From assembly GCF_010015445.1 (NCBI RefSeq), contig NC_053127.1, positions 5,962,504 through 6,026,503 of the forward strand: a stretch of DNA of 64,000 nt. The letters are read 5' to 3'. The translations under genes and the position numbers were made by a program. The notes below the pieces were generated by a model that did no database searches, was not told the DNA's origin, and saw only the letters and a list, made by a program, of their open reading frames with translations. The stretch is from Perca fluviatilis. Its lineage: Eukaryota > Chordata > Actinopteri > Perciformes > Percidae. How positions within the stretch are numbered: the stretch's first letter is position 1; every line of letters begins with the position of its first letter. Of this stretch, positions 1-10,799 are shown one piece after another.

Positions 1-757
1 TTATTTTTAGTAGACTTGACTACTGTAACGGCGTCCTTACAGGACTGCCTAAAAAACTAATTAGACAGCTGCAGCTGATTCAGAATTCTGCAGCAAGAGT
101 TCTCACTAGGACAAAAAAAGTGGATCATATCACTCCGGTTCTAAAGACTTTACATTGGCTTCCTGTGCCTCAAAGAATTGATTTCAAAATACTTATGCTG
201 GTTTATAAATCCCTAAATGGCTTAGGACCAGAATATATCTCAGATCTGTTAGTGCTTTATGAACCACCCAGACTTCTCAGGTCGTCTGGAACAGGTTTGC
301 TCGTGGTCCCCAGAGTCAGAACTAAACAGGGAGAAGCAGCGTTCAGTTTTTATGCTCCGCATATCTGGAACAAACTCCCAGAAAACTGCAGGTCCGCCCC
401 AACTCTCAGCTCTTTTAAATCAAGGCTGAAGACCTATCGTTTTGATGATGCTTTTCGTTAATTCTTTTATCGAACAGTGAATTTTATTCTTGTATTTTAT
501 TTCGTATACAATTTTAATACGGAATTGTAACTTTTATTTTTGGATTTTTATTCTCATATTAACTATTATACTGAACTATATTTTTATTTATGTATCTTAA
601 ATGGTTTTAAATTTGTATTCATTACTAATTTTTTATTCTTATTTTACTCCCTATTTTGCTATTTGTTCTTTAATGATTGATGATTTGTGTAAAGCACTTT
701 GAGTTGCCTTGAGTGCTGAAATGTGCTATATAAATAAAATTGCCTTGCCTTGCCTTA
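1..757 (+). mobile_element. L2-like LINE 3' end with UTR and TTGCC tail
   Basis: The coding fragment is followed by an AT-rich 3' UTR and a terminal module (about 688-757) reading TGTAAAGCACTTTGAGTTGCC, then a variant of GAAATGTGCTATATAAATAA and a short TTGCC microsatellite. That module and tail are the usual recognition end of fish L2 LINEs. A minus-strand relative of the same module lies at about 29472-29600. The 5' part is outside the window. Confidence 0.82.
3..461 (+). pseudogene. L2-type LINE ORF2 C-terminal fragment (5' truncated)
   Basis: One frame is open from base 3 to the stop at 459-461, about 152 residues, with no internal stop. It carries the carboxy-terminal region that follows the reverse transcriptase domain in fish L2/CR1-like LINEs: [16 protein letters not shown] near the start, then [20 protein letters not shown], and finally [16 protein letters not shown] and [11 protein letters not shown]. 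In a full element this is the end of the endonuclease-reverse transcriptase protein that copies its own RNA into DNA at the target site. The window starts inside the gene, so how much lies upstream is unknown. It is followed directly by a LINE-type 3' UTR. Confidence 0.85.
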
Positions 758-1034
758 CATCTACACCACTACGTTTTCATTTTTTAGCTGCATTTTGAGA
801 CAAATACGATCTCCGTCCATACAAGAGTTTTAGCTCCAGTACCAGAACTAATCTCCATCTGATAACACATGTATATGACCATTCTCATTAACTGGGCATG
901 TGTGTGTGCCGGTGTAAACAGGAAACAGATTGTCTGACGTTACTCCACGGTTGAAAATCATGTAGAAGTTGAAAATACAGAAAATACTTTGGAGAAAGAA
1001 CAATGGCGAAAACTTGTCACTAGTGTATATTGAT
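758..1034. other. Unassigned sequence between LINE and family A
   Basis: No coding, RNA or repeat signature was recognised. Short ORFs on both strands have no recognisable domain. Confidence 0.4.
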
Positions 1035-1291
1035 TGTTCCGGGGGCCGCCGGATGTCCCTCATTTTCAGTCCTCACCTTTGTTATGGCATTCTAAATTCC
1101 AGTCAATTCGGGAAACATCCTCCAAGCAACAATCTTCATCATTTTCATTGCACATTCGACAGACATTTCGATTCCATAGCTCATCTTCTTGCACGTTTTT
1201 CTCCCATCCAGGAATGTTGTGTTGACTAGCCAGACCTTCCTCCGCAGCGCTGTGGAGGAAGGTCTGGCAATGCGAGAGTAGCTTGTTCCTG
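1035..1291 (+). mobile_element. Family A MITE, internally deleted copy
   Basis: The 5' part matches the start of family A (GATTGTTCCGGG, CCGGATGTCCCTCATTTTC). The 3' part is the family A terminal hairpin: an inverted repeat built on CCAGACCTTCCTCCGCAG and its complement, ending GGCAATGCGAGAGTAG. The middle of the full-length element, present at 15218-15662, is missing or replaced. No coding capacity. Target duplications were not identified for this copy. Confidence 0.7.
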
Positions 1292-1835
1292 AAAGGTATG
1301 TAAGCCTACCTAACCGATAAGACTAACTATGTTTTGTAGCAAGTTGGGTTTTATTCATTTAATAGCTTTCAATCAGTTATTAATACACTCCGCTCACCAA
1401 AGTCAGATTAATGTGACCTATCTAAAAATAGGTCTGATCGGGCAAGAAACACGAGTGGTCAGATGAGACAGGTTGTAAACATGACATTTTGCTTAGAAAT
1501 GTGACACAGGTTTTGAATTATAAAGTCACTCACATGAAATAGAGAATAGAGACTTTTATTCAACAGGATTAATGATTCCTCAGCACATGCGTACGTACGT
1601 GCCTTGTGTCTTAGTGGTTTAATAAAGCTATTAAGCCCTAGTGTTTTCTACTCTTCTTTACAATTGCTAATTTACAGTCTAATTTGTTCAAATCTAATGG
1701 AGCCTTTTGCATGTTGCTGTTTTCATGCTGATAACCATATTTCAATAACAGCGAGGACACAATGTCCACCTCACATGCACACACACGGCATCATTTCAGG
1801 CCTCATTGTTGCAAACAGCGCTCTGGAACGTAATG

Positions 1836-1841
<6 letters not shown>

Positions 1842-1871
<30 letters not shown>
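1842..1871. repeat. (TC)n microsatellite
   Basis: About 15 TC dinucleotides. The flanks (CTCTGGAACGTAATGT before, CCATTTTC after) recur around the CT run at 5681-5699, so the tract sits inside a small dispersed duplication. Confidence 0.9.
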
Positions 1872-1876
<5 letters not shown>

Positions 1877-2494
1877 TCCCCACTCCATTCGTCCTTTGAA
1901 TCCATCCGCTCTCTGCCTGGACTCCTGTCTCTCTCCTCCCTTTTCATCTCTGAATGCACCGAGAAATAAAGTCCAGACAGAGTAATTACAGCTTTCCGAC
2001 AAATAACACACAACCATCCGACAGAGTGCAACTTCATGTGCTTTTAAGCCGCTTTATTTTCACCCAGCAGCAAATTAGACACTTTGTGCTAAATCGACCT
2101 GCCTCTCCCTCGCACGCTCCCCTGTCACAGTTTAATTGTGTAAACAAAAACCCACACAGTCCGTCGCCTGCTCTCCTTCAACAATATCTGATGAACAAGT
2201 CCTTCCGCTTCTGACTTTTGATTTGATTCTAAATTGTGGCTAAAGTAGGTCTAATATCGCCTATCACATTTGAGTCATTTGATCATTCTCAGTTCCAGTC
2301 TCATGTTTAATAATTAGCAGTTTTTTTTAAATTGTAAGCAATGTCACGTTCGGAAGACAGCTCATTATTTGCTTTTCATTTTAACCATTGAGTTGTGTTT
2401 GGGGCTTGCCACTTTTAATACATGATTTATTTCTGTAGAAAATAACTAAGAACCAAACTGTGAAAGTGGTTTGACAAAAAATCTGGGGTGGGTG

Positions 2495-2535
2495 GGTGTG
2501 TGTGTGTATATATATGCGTATGTGTGTGTATACTG
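2495..2535. repeat. (TG)n / TATG microsatellite
   Basis: GTGTGTGTGTGTATATATATGCGTATGTGTGTGT, shown here in description only: alternating purine-pyrimidine run interrupted by TATATA. Confidence 0.85.
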
Positions 2536-2600
2536 CCAGGCTGTTCTCTTGAACCATTCGCACATGTAGCTACGAAATAGCAATGCACTATAATTCATTA

Positions 2601-2761
2601 TAGGGCTGGGCAATATATTGATATTATATCTATCGTGATAATGAAGTGAAGATATTTTGTTAAAGCACCAATTGTCAACCCTAGAATATCGCCGCAATAT
2701 CGATATTGAGGTATTTGAAGAATATCGTGATATCTGATTTTCTCCATATTGCCCAGCCCTA
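2601..2761. mobile_element. Small hAT-type MITE with CAATAT-rich ends
   Basis: A 161-bp element bounded by TAGGGCTGGGCAATAT and its inverted copy ATATTGCCCAGCCCTA. The flanking octamers ATTCATTA (2593-2600) and AGTCATAA (2762-2769) agree at 6 of 8 positions, which fits a decayed 8-bp hAT target duplication. The interior is rich in ATATCG/CGATAT. It has no coding capacity. A longer relative ends near 9533. Confidence 0.8.
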
Positions 2762-2789
2762 AGTCATAAGTGTGCCACGTGTTTGTTAC

Positions 2790-4100
2790 TGTCAGAACCA
2801 CATTGACTGTTGATGTATGAGAATGCTGTGGACCAAGTAAGTAAGGAGGGGGGGGTCGGGGTGGATATTTAGGTCATGAAACACAGTGCTTTCAAGCCAG
2901 GGAGCGGAGTTCGCTTCCTGGGTAAAATACAAGACTTTCATCCAGGAAACGGGTGTCCGTTTTTTTATATTGCAACATCGGGGCAGTTGTTTTCATAACT
3001 TTATATATTGTTCTGTTTATTTTAATTATTTATTTTGTATTATTATCTCTCCAGGAGAGAGGCCAGGGCAGGTATGGAGGTGACCTTTTATTTGAAGTTG
3101 TATTCTCCCGCTGTCCGTCCTGTCCAGTGGCTCTTTTAACCTGCTTTTAATATCTGGCCTTCTTTTAAACAGCTTTTATATAACCAAACTTGTTTTTTAA
3201 CCCTTGTGTTGTCCTTCGGGTCCCAGTGACCCGAAGGACAACACAAGGATTATGTTCTTCCGTTTACTTTGTTGAGAAGGAGGTTTTTAAGTGTTTTATT
3301 CACACCAGTGGTCCTCTTGTGCCCGTGCCCCTTGTAGCGCCCATCCCTGTCTTTGTGTTTTAACCCAAACCTAAACCTAGCCGTTTTGGTGTCTAAACAT
3401 AATTGTCATCGCTGCATGACGCTCACTTTTTCCCAGCTAACCTTAACTGCCCCGGCAGCTGAAAGGACTGTCATCTGACGGTTCCCTGTACCTGGATCCC
3501 TGTCACCTTTTGTTGGCTAAACTCATCTACCAACTGCCGCTGATACGACCGACAGCTCACAAAGCGCTGGATGAGGCCTCTCTTGACCAGCCGGTGGCGT
3601 GCATAAATTTTCGTACGATATTATACAAACCTGTAAATAAGAATGCGTTGCGTAGGGAGGAGGTTGACTTGAATGGGTGGGTCATAAAACACTGGGCTTT
3701 CAAGTTGGGGAGCGTAGATTACGTCTACAGTAAGGGAAAACACAAGACTTTCACCCAGGAAATGCGTTTGTGTCCCAGGAGTACTACTTAAGGGGACCGG
3801 TGTTTTAACCCAAACCACAAGTTTTTTTTTCTAAACTGAATTAGTGATTTTGGTGCCTAAACTTAGCTGTCGTCGCCACACGACGGTCACCTTTTGTCAC
3901 CTAAACTCAACTGCAACGGCCGCTGAAACGACCCTCACCTCACGGTGCTCTGTTCCTGCCTCGCTGTCAACTTTTCTCGGCTAAACTTAAACTTAACTGT
4001 CACGTGAACCGTCGTCACGTAACCGGCCAGCGGTTGATGTCATTTCGTAGGATATCTTACAAATTGTTGTGCATAGGTTTTGGTACATTATCATACGAAC
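2790..4100. repeat. Degenerate dispersed repeats related to families D/E
   Basis: Two related segments (about 2850-2965 and 3655-3790) share GCTTTCAAG, CAAGACTTTCA, CCCAGGAAA and related words. The intervening and following sequence has runs such as TAACCCAAACC, GGTGCCTAAAC and TCACCTAAACTCAACTGC that also occur in the internal part of family D. No coding function. Boundaries are diffuse, and this is most likely a pile of old insertions. Confidence 0.55.
3197..3252. mobile_element. Minimal palindromic MITE in a TTAA-like context
   Basis: Two perfect 21-nt arms (3202-3222 and 3228-3248; CCTTGTGTTGTCCTTCGGGT plus C and its complement) are separated by five bases. The left flank is TTAA and the right flank is ATTA. 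It would fold into a near-perfect hairpin. A TTAA border suggests a piggyBac-type miniature element reduced to its two inverted repeats. Confidence 0.65.
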
Positions 4101-4109
4101 CTGATCGTG

Positions 4110-4541
4110 AGAAAGGGTCGATACTGTAAATCTGTAAATCAGCGGAAATTCCACTGGATGTCCATTACCTTCCTCTTTCTTTGTGTTGTAATTTTAAACT
4201 CCGGTGGATTTGTGAGGACTATGGTTAACTGCTCCTCAGATCTCTGCAGGGTAAATCCAGACAGCTAGCTAGACTATCTGTCCAATCTGAGTTTTCTTCT
4301 GCACGACTAAAACAAATTTAGAACGTTCCACCAAAACAAGTTCCTTCCCGAGGCTATTTTGCAGAGGCACCGTTGCTCCGTCCGGCACCTAGCGCAGCCC
4401 ATGACAATTGTGATTGGTTTAAAGAAATGCCAATAAACCAGAGCACGTTTGTTTCCCATCCAGGAATGCTGTGTGGACTAGCCAGACCCTCCTCCGCAGC
4501 GCTGTGGAGGAAGGTCTTGCAAAGCGAGACTAGGATGTTAA
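4110..4541 (+). mobile_element. Family A MITE, nearly full length
   Basis: It contains the ordered family A blocks: GGATGTCCATTACCTTCC, GTTAACTGCTCCTCAGATC, CTGCAGGGTAAATCCAGACA, GCTAGCTAGACTATCTGTCC, CACCAAAACAAGTTCC, AAAGAAATGCCAATAAACC, then the terminal hairpin and GCAAAGCGAGACT. The left end is diverged, so its exact start and target duplication are uncertain. No ORF of significance. Confidence 0.8.
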
Positions 4542-5460
4542 TAATCTCAGTAGTGGTTGGTAAGTTTTCCTTTATTGCTCCTCCTGCCCTCCTCAGCTGA
4601 TCATGGTCCTGTTCCAGCACTTGTAATTCATCTTAATGACCTCTGTATTTTTAAAATGGCTTGAGGCCGAGGTAACTGCATCCCAACGGCTGCTAAAGAA
4701 GCACACATCAACTTCAGCCAAACTGTTAAAAAAAAGTTCAATTATTGTTTTTCTTTACTTTCCTCGGCTGAATTCTCACAATAAAAGTAAACGCACGACA
4801 TGGATTGTTGATATTCCTGTCATGAGTTTTATTAATGTGCCAATTTCAGACAAGTAGCTGGATAGGCACAGACACACTGATTACTAATAATGTAATGTCC
4901 TACTCATTTATTGCTATTTAGAAAGGTGTACATTACAGCTTGGGTTTCAGGATAGCTTTATTAATTGCTTTTTTCCCCGTTTTGCTCGAAAGCTGCCGTC
5001 AGCGGGATGAAACCACTTTGAAAAGTCTTATCACTAGCAGCAGCCTCGCCATCTGCATGACAGAAATGGAGGAGTGGAGAGGTGGGGGAGATGGGGAACA
5101 AATGCAAGAGGTAGTGATGAAAAGATAGGAAACAATTTGTTGGAAAGGTAGGGATGGACAGAGAGCGAGAGAGAGAGAGAGAGAGAGAGAGGAAACCAAA
5201 AAGATGAAGCCAGGTTTGGGGGAGATGGAAGATGTAATAACAAACCAGAGAAAAATCAGACGGAAAGATCAGAGAGGTAGGAGAAAAACGGGAGCAGATC
5301 AGAGAGAAATACTGCAAATAACCTGTACATTAGTAGCCACTGTTGAGTCCTCCCATTTTTACGGCTGCAGTGAGATTGCATCGCATTCATCTTGCAAAAG
5401 CTTATATGCAATCATATGGAAGTGAACATAAAAACATGATACTTAAATCACATAACAAAT
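4542..5460. other. Unique, candidate conserved non-coding stretch
   Basis: No gene or known repeat apart from a (GA)n tract. Balanced composition and absence of repeat matches make it one of the unique islands. ORFs overlapping the GA tract are repeat artefacts. Confidence 0.35.
5161..5192. repeat. (GA)n microsatellite
   Basis: About 15 GA units with one interruption near the left end. Confidence 0.9.
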
Positions 5461-5540
5461 AGCGCACCTGGGTAGCTCACTTGGTAGCCTCTCTCTCCCC
5501 TTTCAAGTCTAAGCAGTCCTGTCAAAAATAAAAGCCTAAA
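5461..5540 (+). mobile_element. tRNA-derived SINE, internally deleted
   Basis: The head GCACCTGGGTAGCTCACTTGG resembles a tRNA 5' half with a pol III A box. The tail (CTCTCTCCCCTTTCAAGTC then GCAGTCCTGTCAAAAATAAA) is the same tail type as the SINE fragment at 40391-40500. The B-box middle is missing, so this copy is about 80 bp and should be transcriptionally dead. Confidence 0.7.
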
Positions 5541-5732
5541 TATTCCCAAGAAATAATCAATAAAATCACATACCAAATGTAAGCGTCACTACCTGTGTTA
5601 TTGTTCCACATGTGCTCGTTCTATGGAGATTCAAAATGAGAAGGAAAAATAATTCTAAATAGTGGTCTGGAACGTAATGTTTCTCTCTCTCTCTCTCTCC
5701 ATTTTCTTACATTTCTCTCATTTCTCTCTCAC
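5541..5732. repeat. Unassigned sequence with (CT)n tract
   Basis: A CT run at 5681-5699 with flanks GTCTGGAACGTAATGT and CCATTTTC matching those of the TC run at 1842-1871. Nothing else recognised. Confidence 0.5.
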
Positions 5733-6078
5733 CATGTGTGTAACTTTTTGATATTAATAATCATCCGTTACATTCAAGTCATTGGCAAATGAGTAGCTAC
5801 GAAGCTAATTAAGACTATCAGCTCCACACAACTCTCTCTGGATTTCTCAGCGTGGCTATGTTCAGAAGATTGTGTCGTCAGGCGACTTTCCCGCGCAGAA
5901 ACTTCAGTGAAGATAATGACCTCTTCTGAAGAGTCCGTCATGTTTTTTAATCCTCTGTGTCCTCCTTGGCTACTAGCAACTGCATGGAGGGTGTGTGTGT
6001 GTGTGCGCGATCACGGAAGGCTTGTATCACATGGTTGCGCCTCATGGGGGCGACAGAAACTACGCACTATAGCTTTAA
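5733..6078 (+). mobile_element. Family C MITE (TTAA type)
   Basis: It shares ordered blocks with the copies at 28866-29157 (minus) and 60804-62005: TTGGCAAATGAGTAGCTAC, GCTCCACACAACTC, TTCAGAAGATTGTGTCGTC, GACCTCTTCTGAAGAGTCC, TGTCCTCCTTGGCTACTAG and the terminus CTACGCACTATAGCTTTAA. The right end abuts TTAA (6075-6078). TTAA borders point to piggyBac-type mobilisation. The left terminus is eroded. A short GT run lies inside. Confidence 0.75.
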
Positions 6079-6182
6079 AATCAGACTTTACTTCACTCCC
6101 TGTAGGTTGTGCACACAGCGCTGAACGTGACGTTTGTAAAGTTAAAAAAAAACTCACTGTTTACTTTTATTTTCAAACAATA
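6079..6182. other. Short unassigned spacer
   Basis: No feature recognised. Confidence 0.3.
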
Positions 6183-6428
6183 CGTGAATCCCACTCTCCA
6201 GGGTAAAAAGTCCTGTGTTTGTTTGACCCATTCACCACCCCCGACCTACCTCTTGGCTACCTCTCTTAGCTTGGCGCTGTTATATTTCCTTACCTTAGTT
6301 CCTGCTTAGCTCCCGTCACAATTAGTACGGCCACTAGAAGGCGCTGCCAGTATAAACGTAAGTACAGCTCGTATTTTGCTGCTTGAACAAACGACGTCTG
6401 GGAGCGTTTATCGGGGGAGGACAGTCTC
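6183..6428 (-). mobile_element. Family D element, 5' half
   Basis: Read on the minus strand it begins GAGACTGTCCTCCCCCG and continues through the blocks seen at 43646 onward: GCTCCCAGACGTCGTTTG, the GGCGCCNTCTAGTGGCC region, GGAGC(T/A)AAGCAGGAA and AAACAAACACAGGACTTT. Only about the first 245 bases of the roughly 540-bp family are present. Confidence 0.75.
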
Positions 6429-7405
6429 GCCCATAACAGTTGTGACATTATTTAATACTTCATAATATGACAACAAACTCATACATAGAGATGCTATCTC
6501 CAAGCAACAACCCGCAATATAAAATCATAAAAAAATATTATATTGAATGTAAGATGTAATGAGGCAGCAGACTGCAAACAAAATTGTGTTATATAACTGG
6601 AAAGCTTTAATTGTCTAGTTTCATTAAAAGTTGGATCGTCTTGTCTTGGCTGCTGGATTATTGTGTATAAATAATGAGGGCAACACTGAGGGTTTAAGAT
6701 CATTTCATCTACTCATTATTCTTCAACTTATGGACAGCTGAAAAGCATAACCTGACTGATCTTTGACTACGTCTTTTGGGGCCATGATGCAGCAACAGTT
6801 CAGCAAGTAAACAAAAACAATTTTTTCACTGCCGTGAAAACTCTGATTATAATGGCTACATACATCTGTATGCTGCCATGTTTTGGGTAGAATCCATTCA
6901 TCAGTGAGTGCTGTGAGCTGAGCTTGAGCTGCCTGTAGTTCAAAAAAACCAAACAGAACGAGACGGAGGAATAGAAAGGGAGAGATGCCCCGTGGACAGC
7001 AAATGCCAATCTCCAGTCTTAACGAAGCCGGTTCTGTCTGATGTCTGGCAGGCTACAGCTAATGATGAGGCTTAGTTAGGTGAGGGAGAAGATGCAGAGG
7101 GGGAGACAGAGTGGTGGTAATGAAACCTGCCTTTTCTGATGTCTGGCTGGCCACAGCTAATCATTAGTTAGGTGAAGGAAGGTGATGGGCGTGGGGGGGT
7201 GGAGAAAGAGAGAGCGAGAGAGTCTTCCTTTCCTGCCACGACGAATAGTCAAAAGGTCAGTTGTAAATATTCAGGTCTATCTCGGTAGAAGATAAGTTCT
7301 TTCCTCTCATTCTATAGCTAACGTGTGTAGACCAAAGGTTGAGGCATACACTGAGTAAGTAAAGCCAAAACATCTGGACCAACACAATGGTGGCTGGCTA
7401 CAGCA
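6429..7405. other. Unique sequence, no gene recognised
   Basis: Two short segments repeat a motif: GTTCTGTCTGATGTCTGGC (about 7031) and TTTCTGATGTCTGGCTGGC (about 7133), each followed by CACAGCTAAT-like text and GTTAGGTGA. This is a local imperfect duplication of about 100 bp. No coding signal. Confidence 0.4.
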
Positions 7406-7560
7406 TCAACACATTCTCACGCCCATCGCGTCAAATACGGACGCTTGGTCATGTGCCTTTGGCGTTTGTTATTGGTGCTAAAAGTCTCCTTAAAGTGGGG
7501 ACTCTCACGACGTACGTTAAATTGACATGAGGCACAAGAACAGGACAGTTTATTTTCAGG
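7406..7560 (+). repeat. Family E repeat, short copy without minisatellite
   Basis: It matches 59112-59470 at both ends: ACACATTCTCACGCCCATC, GACGCTTGGTCATGTGC, AAAAGTCTCCTT, then TTGACATGAGGCACAAGAAC and GGACAGTTT. The 35-36-bp tandem array found in the 59-kb copy is absent here. Confidence 0.7.
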
Positions 7561-7712
7561 GAAAAATTGGCATGGTCATTTTAAAAGGGGTCCCTTGACC
7601 TTGTCCCTTTTCTTTTTCAAAGTCCTTAAATCTCTTTCGGAAACAAACCTTAACTTACGATGTGTTGTACGAATTGTTTCGGTGCTTGAAATGAGTTTAC
7701 CAAAGTCTTAGG

Positions 7713-8415
7713 TAGGGATGCACCAAATCCAGAATGTTGGGGTTCCGGCCGAATACCGAATCCACTGATTAAGATTCTGCCAAATCTGTAACCAAATACC
7801 GAATCCTACTCCCATCCTCAGTCCATTAACACAGTAAACACATTAATGAAGTAAACAATGTCCACAGCCTCTAAAATAGTTCAATGTAACAACTTAATGT
7901 TGAATTCACACGCTCTTTTCACATCATAGGAAAGCACCAGATGAGTGACAATTTTGTTTGGCAAATTTTCGCTAACCAGTGTATGATGAAGGCATGTTGG
8001 GTGGGTGAAATTAGAAAAGCTAACGTTAGCTAACAAGCAACAGGCGGCCATTCGGAGAGAACTGCTGACAGCCCGGGAAAGGCACTGTCTGGTTAACACA
8101 AGTTTTTAGCTGTGACTGTCTACTACTTTGCCGTACCTGAAGTTGCTGCATTTTGGCTGCTGTCTGTAGATTCTTTCGTGCACAACTCGTATTCTTTCGG
8201 ATGTTTCATACCAAATACAACAGCGGCCATGTTGTGTATTGTTTAGGGTCGTCGCCATCAACGGCGGCGTCATTACGTCGACCAGCGTAGCTCGCATAGT
8301 GCAAGCGTAGGTATCGGGGGAAAGAAATTCTAAGGTTCGGCCTAAACCGAGCCCTGTCAAAAATCACAATACTCGGCCGAATCCGAACCTGTGTCCTGGA
8401 TTCGGTGCATACCTA
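7713..8415. mobile_element. Non-autonomous hAT element with exact 8-bp duplication
   Basis: A 703-bp element with ends TAGGGATGCACCAAATCC and GGATTCGGTGCATACCTA. It is flanked by identical octamers GTCTTAGG at 7705-7712 and 8416-8423. The length of the duplication and the TAGGGATGCA-type terminus are hAT hallmarks. The sub-terminal parts repeat CCGAATCC-like words. No transposase motif is visible, so it would need an enzyme in trans. Confidence 0.9.
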
Positions 8416-8639
8416 GTCTTAGGTTATATATGATTAAAATAGGAAATGTCTGAAATTAACTTGAGGATTAAATAAAAAGTACATTAATGAAACTGCTTGT
8501 CAATTCTTAATGTAAACATTGATACTTTTGATAGTGAACCAGGTTAGAGGGAACCTTGTACAATTGTAAAATCTTTCATATCCAAGCGAAATTGGTTTTG
8601 CAACTGAAATGTCCCAAATTCAATCAGAAATTGAATCAC

Positions 8640-9533
8640 ATCGGGACCTTGTGAATCGGAATCAAATCGATTTTGGACCAAATACATCAATGTCGATATT
8701 GCGAGGATATTGTTGGGTTGACTATTGGTGCTTTCACAAAACATTTACACAATGGTAATTTTTGATAAAAAATCATCATCAATGTGGATATAATGACTAA
8801 GTGGTTAAAGGCAAACAATAAAACAGCTAGAACATCCATCTGGTAAGTTCAGAAAATGACATCACTTTACCGTAATGCAGCCTTTAAAACCAGGAAAAGA
8901 CAACACGTGTCACGATATTATGATAGCCAAAATTTAAAGTGCTCATATTATGCTTTTTGGCTTTTTCCCTTAACTTTTTTGTGTTATATATCTTTTTTGT
9001 GCACGTTATAGGTTTACAAAGTGAAAAAGCCAAAAGTCCACCCCAAAGGCATTTACCATCTCCAACAGAAAACACTGTTCACCAACTGCTCCAAACAGCT
9101 CTGTTGTAGTCCAGCCTTTACTTCAGAGACAAACGTGGTCACTTTGGAACACACGTTATAATGCTCGCCTAGCTGCTAGCATGGCACGCCCTCATACTCT
9201 GCTTCTGACTGGCTAGTAGTCCTTGCCTAGCTACTGCTCATGTGCGACTCCCAACAAAGATGGAACAGAAGTGAGATGTCTCACTCTGTAGCTAAAACAG
9301 AGAGCTCAACACACAGGGTGAAAAGAGGAGCTGCAGCAATGTGCAGTACAACAAAAATATGTCGTTTGAAAATTAAACCACGTAAACCTATTCTGATATA
9401 ACCTCTAAATACAAGTATGAACCTAGAAATGAGAATAATATGAGCACTTTAAGACAATATCCAGTCTCATATATAGATGTTGATATAATAACGGTATATT
9501 GCCCAGCTCGATATATTGGCCTAACCCAGCCCT
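8640..9533. mobile_element. Old hAT-type element (GCCCAGC end), split by family B
   Basis: The right end runs through GATATAATAACGGTATATTGCCCAGCTC to about 9533 and resembles the right end of the 2601-2761 element. The left part is rich in AATCGATTTTGG and CGATATTG words. A family B element sits inside it at 8934-9452. The left border is uncertain. No coding capacity seen. Confidence 0.55.
8934..9452 (-). mobile_element. Family B piggyBac-like MITE
   Basis: A 519-bp element with TTAA at both borders. The left end is TTAAAGTGCTCATATTATGC and the right end is ATAATATGAGCACTTTAA. The interior matches the copies at 25277-26027 and 48718-49412 (CTCCAAACAGCTC, GTAGTCCAGCCTT, ACACGTTATAATGCTC, CTGACTGGCTAGTAGTCC). 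It holds exactly one copy of the 58-bp unit that is amplified in the 25-kb copy. It has no transposase. Confidence 0.88.
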
Positions 9534-10560
9534 ATACATAAATAAATGGTTTCCCCAGTTTGGTTTGGAAGAACTTATCTGCACCGAGCACTGACCTCAA
9601 CTTCATGCGACACCTTTGGCATGAATTGCAACAAACCCTTTTGCAACCCTCGCATCATGTTCCTATTCAAATCCACATGACTTGATTAATTATTAAAAAG
9701 GGAGGGGACGCGGGCTAAGCGTTCAGCATCATTACCTCTTCCTTGATTTGTCTGTGGCTGGTTCATGCGCCGTCTGCTAACTCATTACCTTTTGTGTTCT
9801 CTTGGCGGAGCTGTGTGTATGTGTTTATGGGGCCTCGGGGTGCAAGGTGCTGTTTACATATGCAGGCATGCCATCTGTATCCACTGCGGCGGGAGGAAAG
9901 GAGTCGAGGCTCCTGCAGCGCGATCACTTTCCACTTTTCATAATTACTCTTTAGGAGAGACCTGTCATTACAAATGTGTTAATCGGCATTTTTAAATGAT
10001 ATACTCAAATGCCTCGTAGAAATGAGTTGTTTTCTTTGTCTGCTCTCTTGAACGTAAAGTGGCAAGTATTATCATTTCTCTTTAATTGGACTTTATTTTG
10101 GAGACATGGCTTTTCCCCTCAAGGAACACAGCTTCATTAGCACCTGTGGTAGTACAAATAAACATTGAAGCTTTGCATTTTCCTGATAAGGTCATTGTTA
10201 CCACTGTCGTTATGAACACCATCGTCTCCTAACTACTCATTTATCACCTGTAAAAGGGAGAGAGGAAGTGCTGGAGGGAGGGTGACATCTGAAGAAAGAG
10301 AATAGAGTTGAGTAAAGGCATGTTATTATGTTTTAATAGCTTTCCCCGGGGAGTAGATGGCCCATTCCTGCTCAGCTGATGAAAGGAGTAAAGGAGCAGA
10401 GCAGAGAAGAGGTGAGAGGCTGTAGAGGTGAGGAAAGGGTGAGGATGAAAGGACAGGGGAGGGGGGGGGGGATGAAGAGAGGGGATATCGACAGAGGACA
10501 TGAGTCACTCCTGAGTGGTGTAACCCAACTTAGAGCAAATTAGCACTGTTGCATTTATAG
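9534..10560. other. Unique island, candidate conserved non-coding element
   Basis: No repeat family or coding signature. The part from about 9670 to 10020 has ATTA-core words (TTGATTAATTATTAAAA, CATAATTACTC, TGTGTTAATCGGC) and moderate GC. That pattern is common in developmental enhancers but not diagnostic. A G-run lies at about 10460-10470. Confidence 0.35.
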
Positions 10561-10799
10561 CTAACCATTTTGTGGCAGGCGTACTGCGCTTTAAGGGAGT
10601 GTGCGACTGAAATCATTTTTTTTCAGCCATGCTAGCTGGTTCGTATGACTTTTTTACGAAAGCGTAGGCACAATTAGTATAATATCCTACGAAATGACGG
10701 CGACTGCTGACAGTGCATTACTTTTTGAAGCAATATATACGAATGGTTCATGAGAACAGCTTGCGACATGGCTCTAGGGATGGTATTGTCAATTGCTCC
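10561..10799. repeat. Degenerate dispersed repeat fragment
   Basis: The part around 10640-10700 (TTCGTATGAC, ATATCCTACGAAATGAC) is an inverted relative of 4030-4105 (GTCATTTCGTAGGATATC, ATCATACGAAC). Both may be scraps of the same old element. Confidence 0.45.

Larger units (their letters stand above)
1292..2592. other. Unique sequence with microsatellites
   Basis: No gene is recognised. The stretch holds a (TC)n run at 1842-1871 and a (TG)n-rich run at about 2495-2535. ORFs across the TC run are repeat artefacts. The part around 2040-2215 is GC-balanced and non-repetitive and could be conserved non-coding sequence, which is only a guess. Confidence 0.4.

Noticed and set aside
4961..5317. 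118-codon Ser/Leu-rich ORF
   Set aside because: It crosses a (GA)n tract; the Ser-Leu repeats come from the microsatellite.
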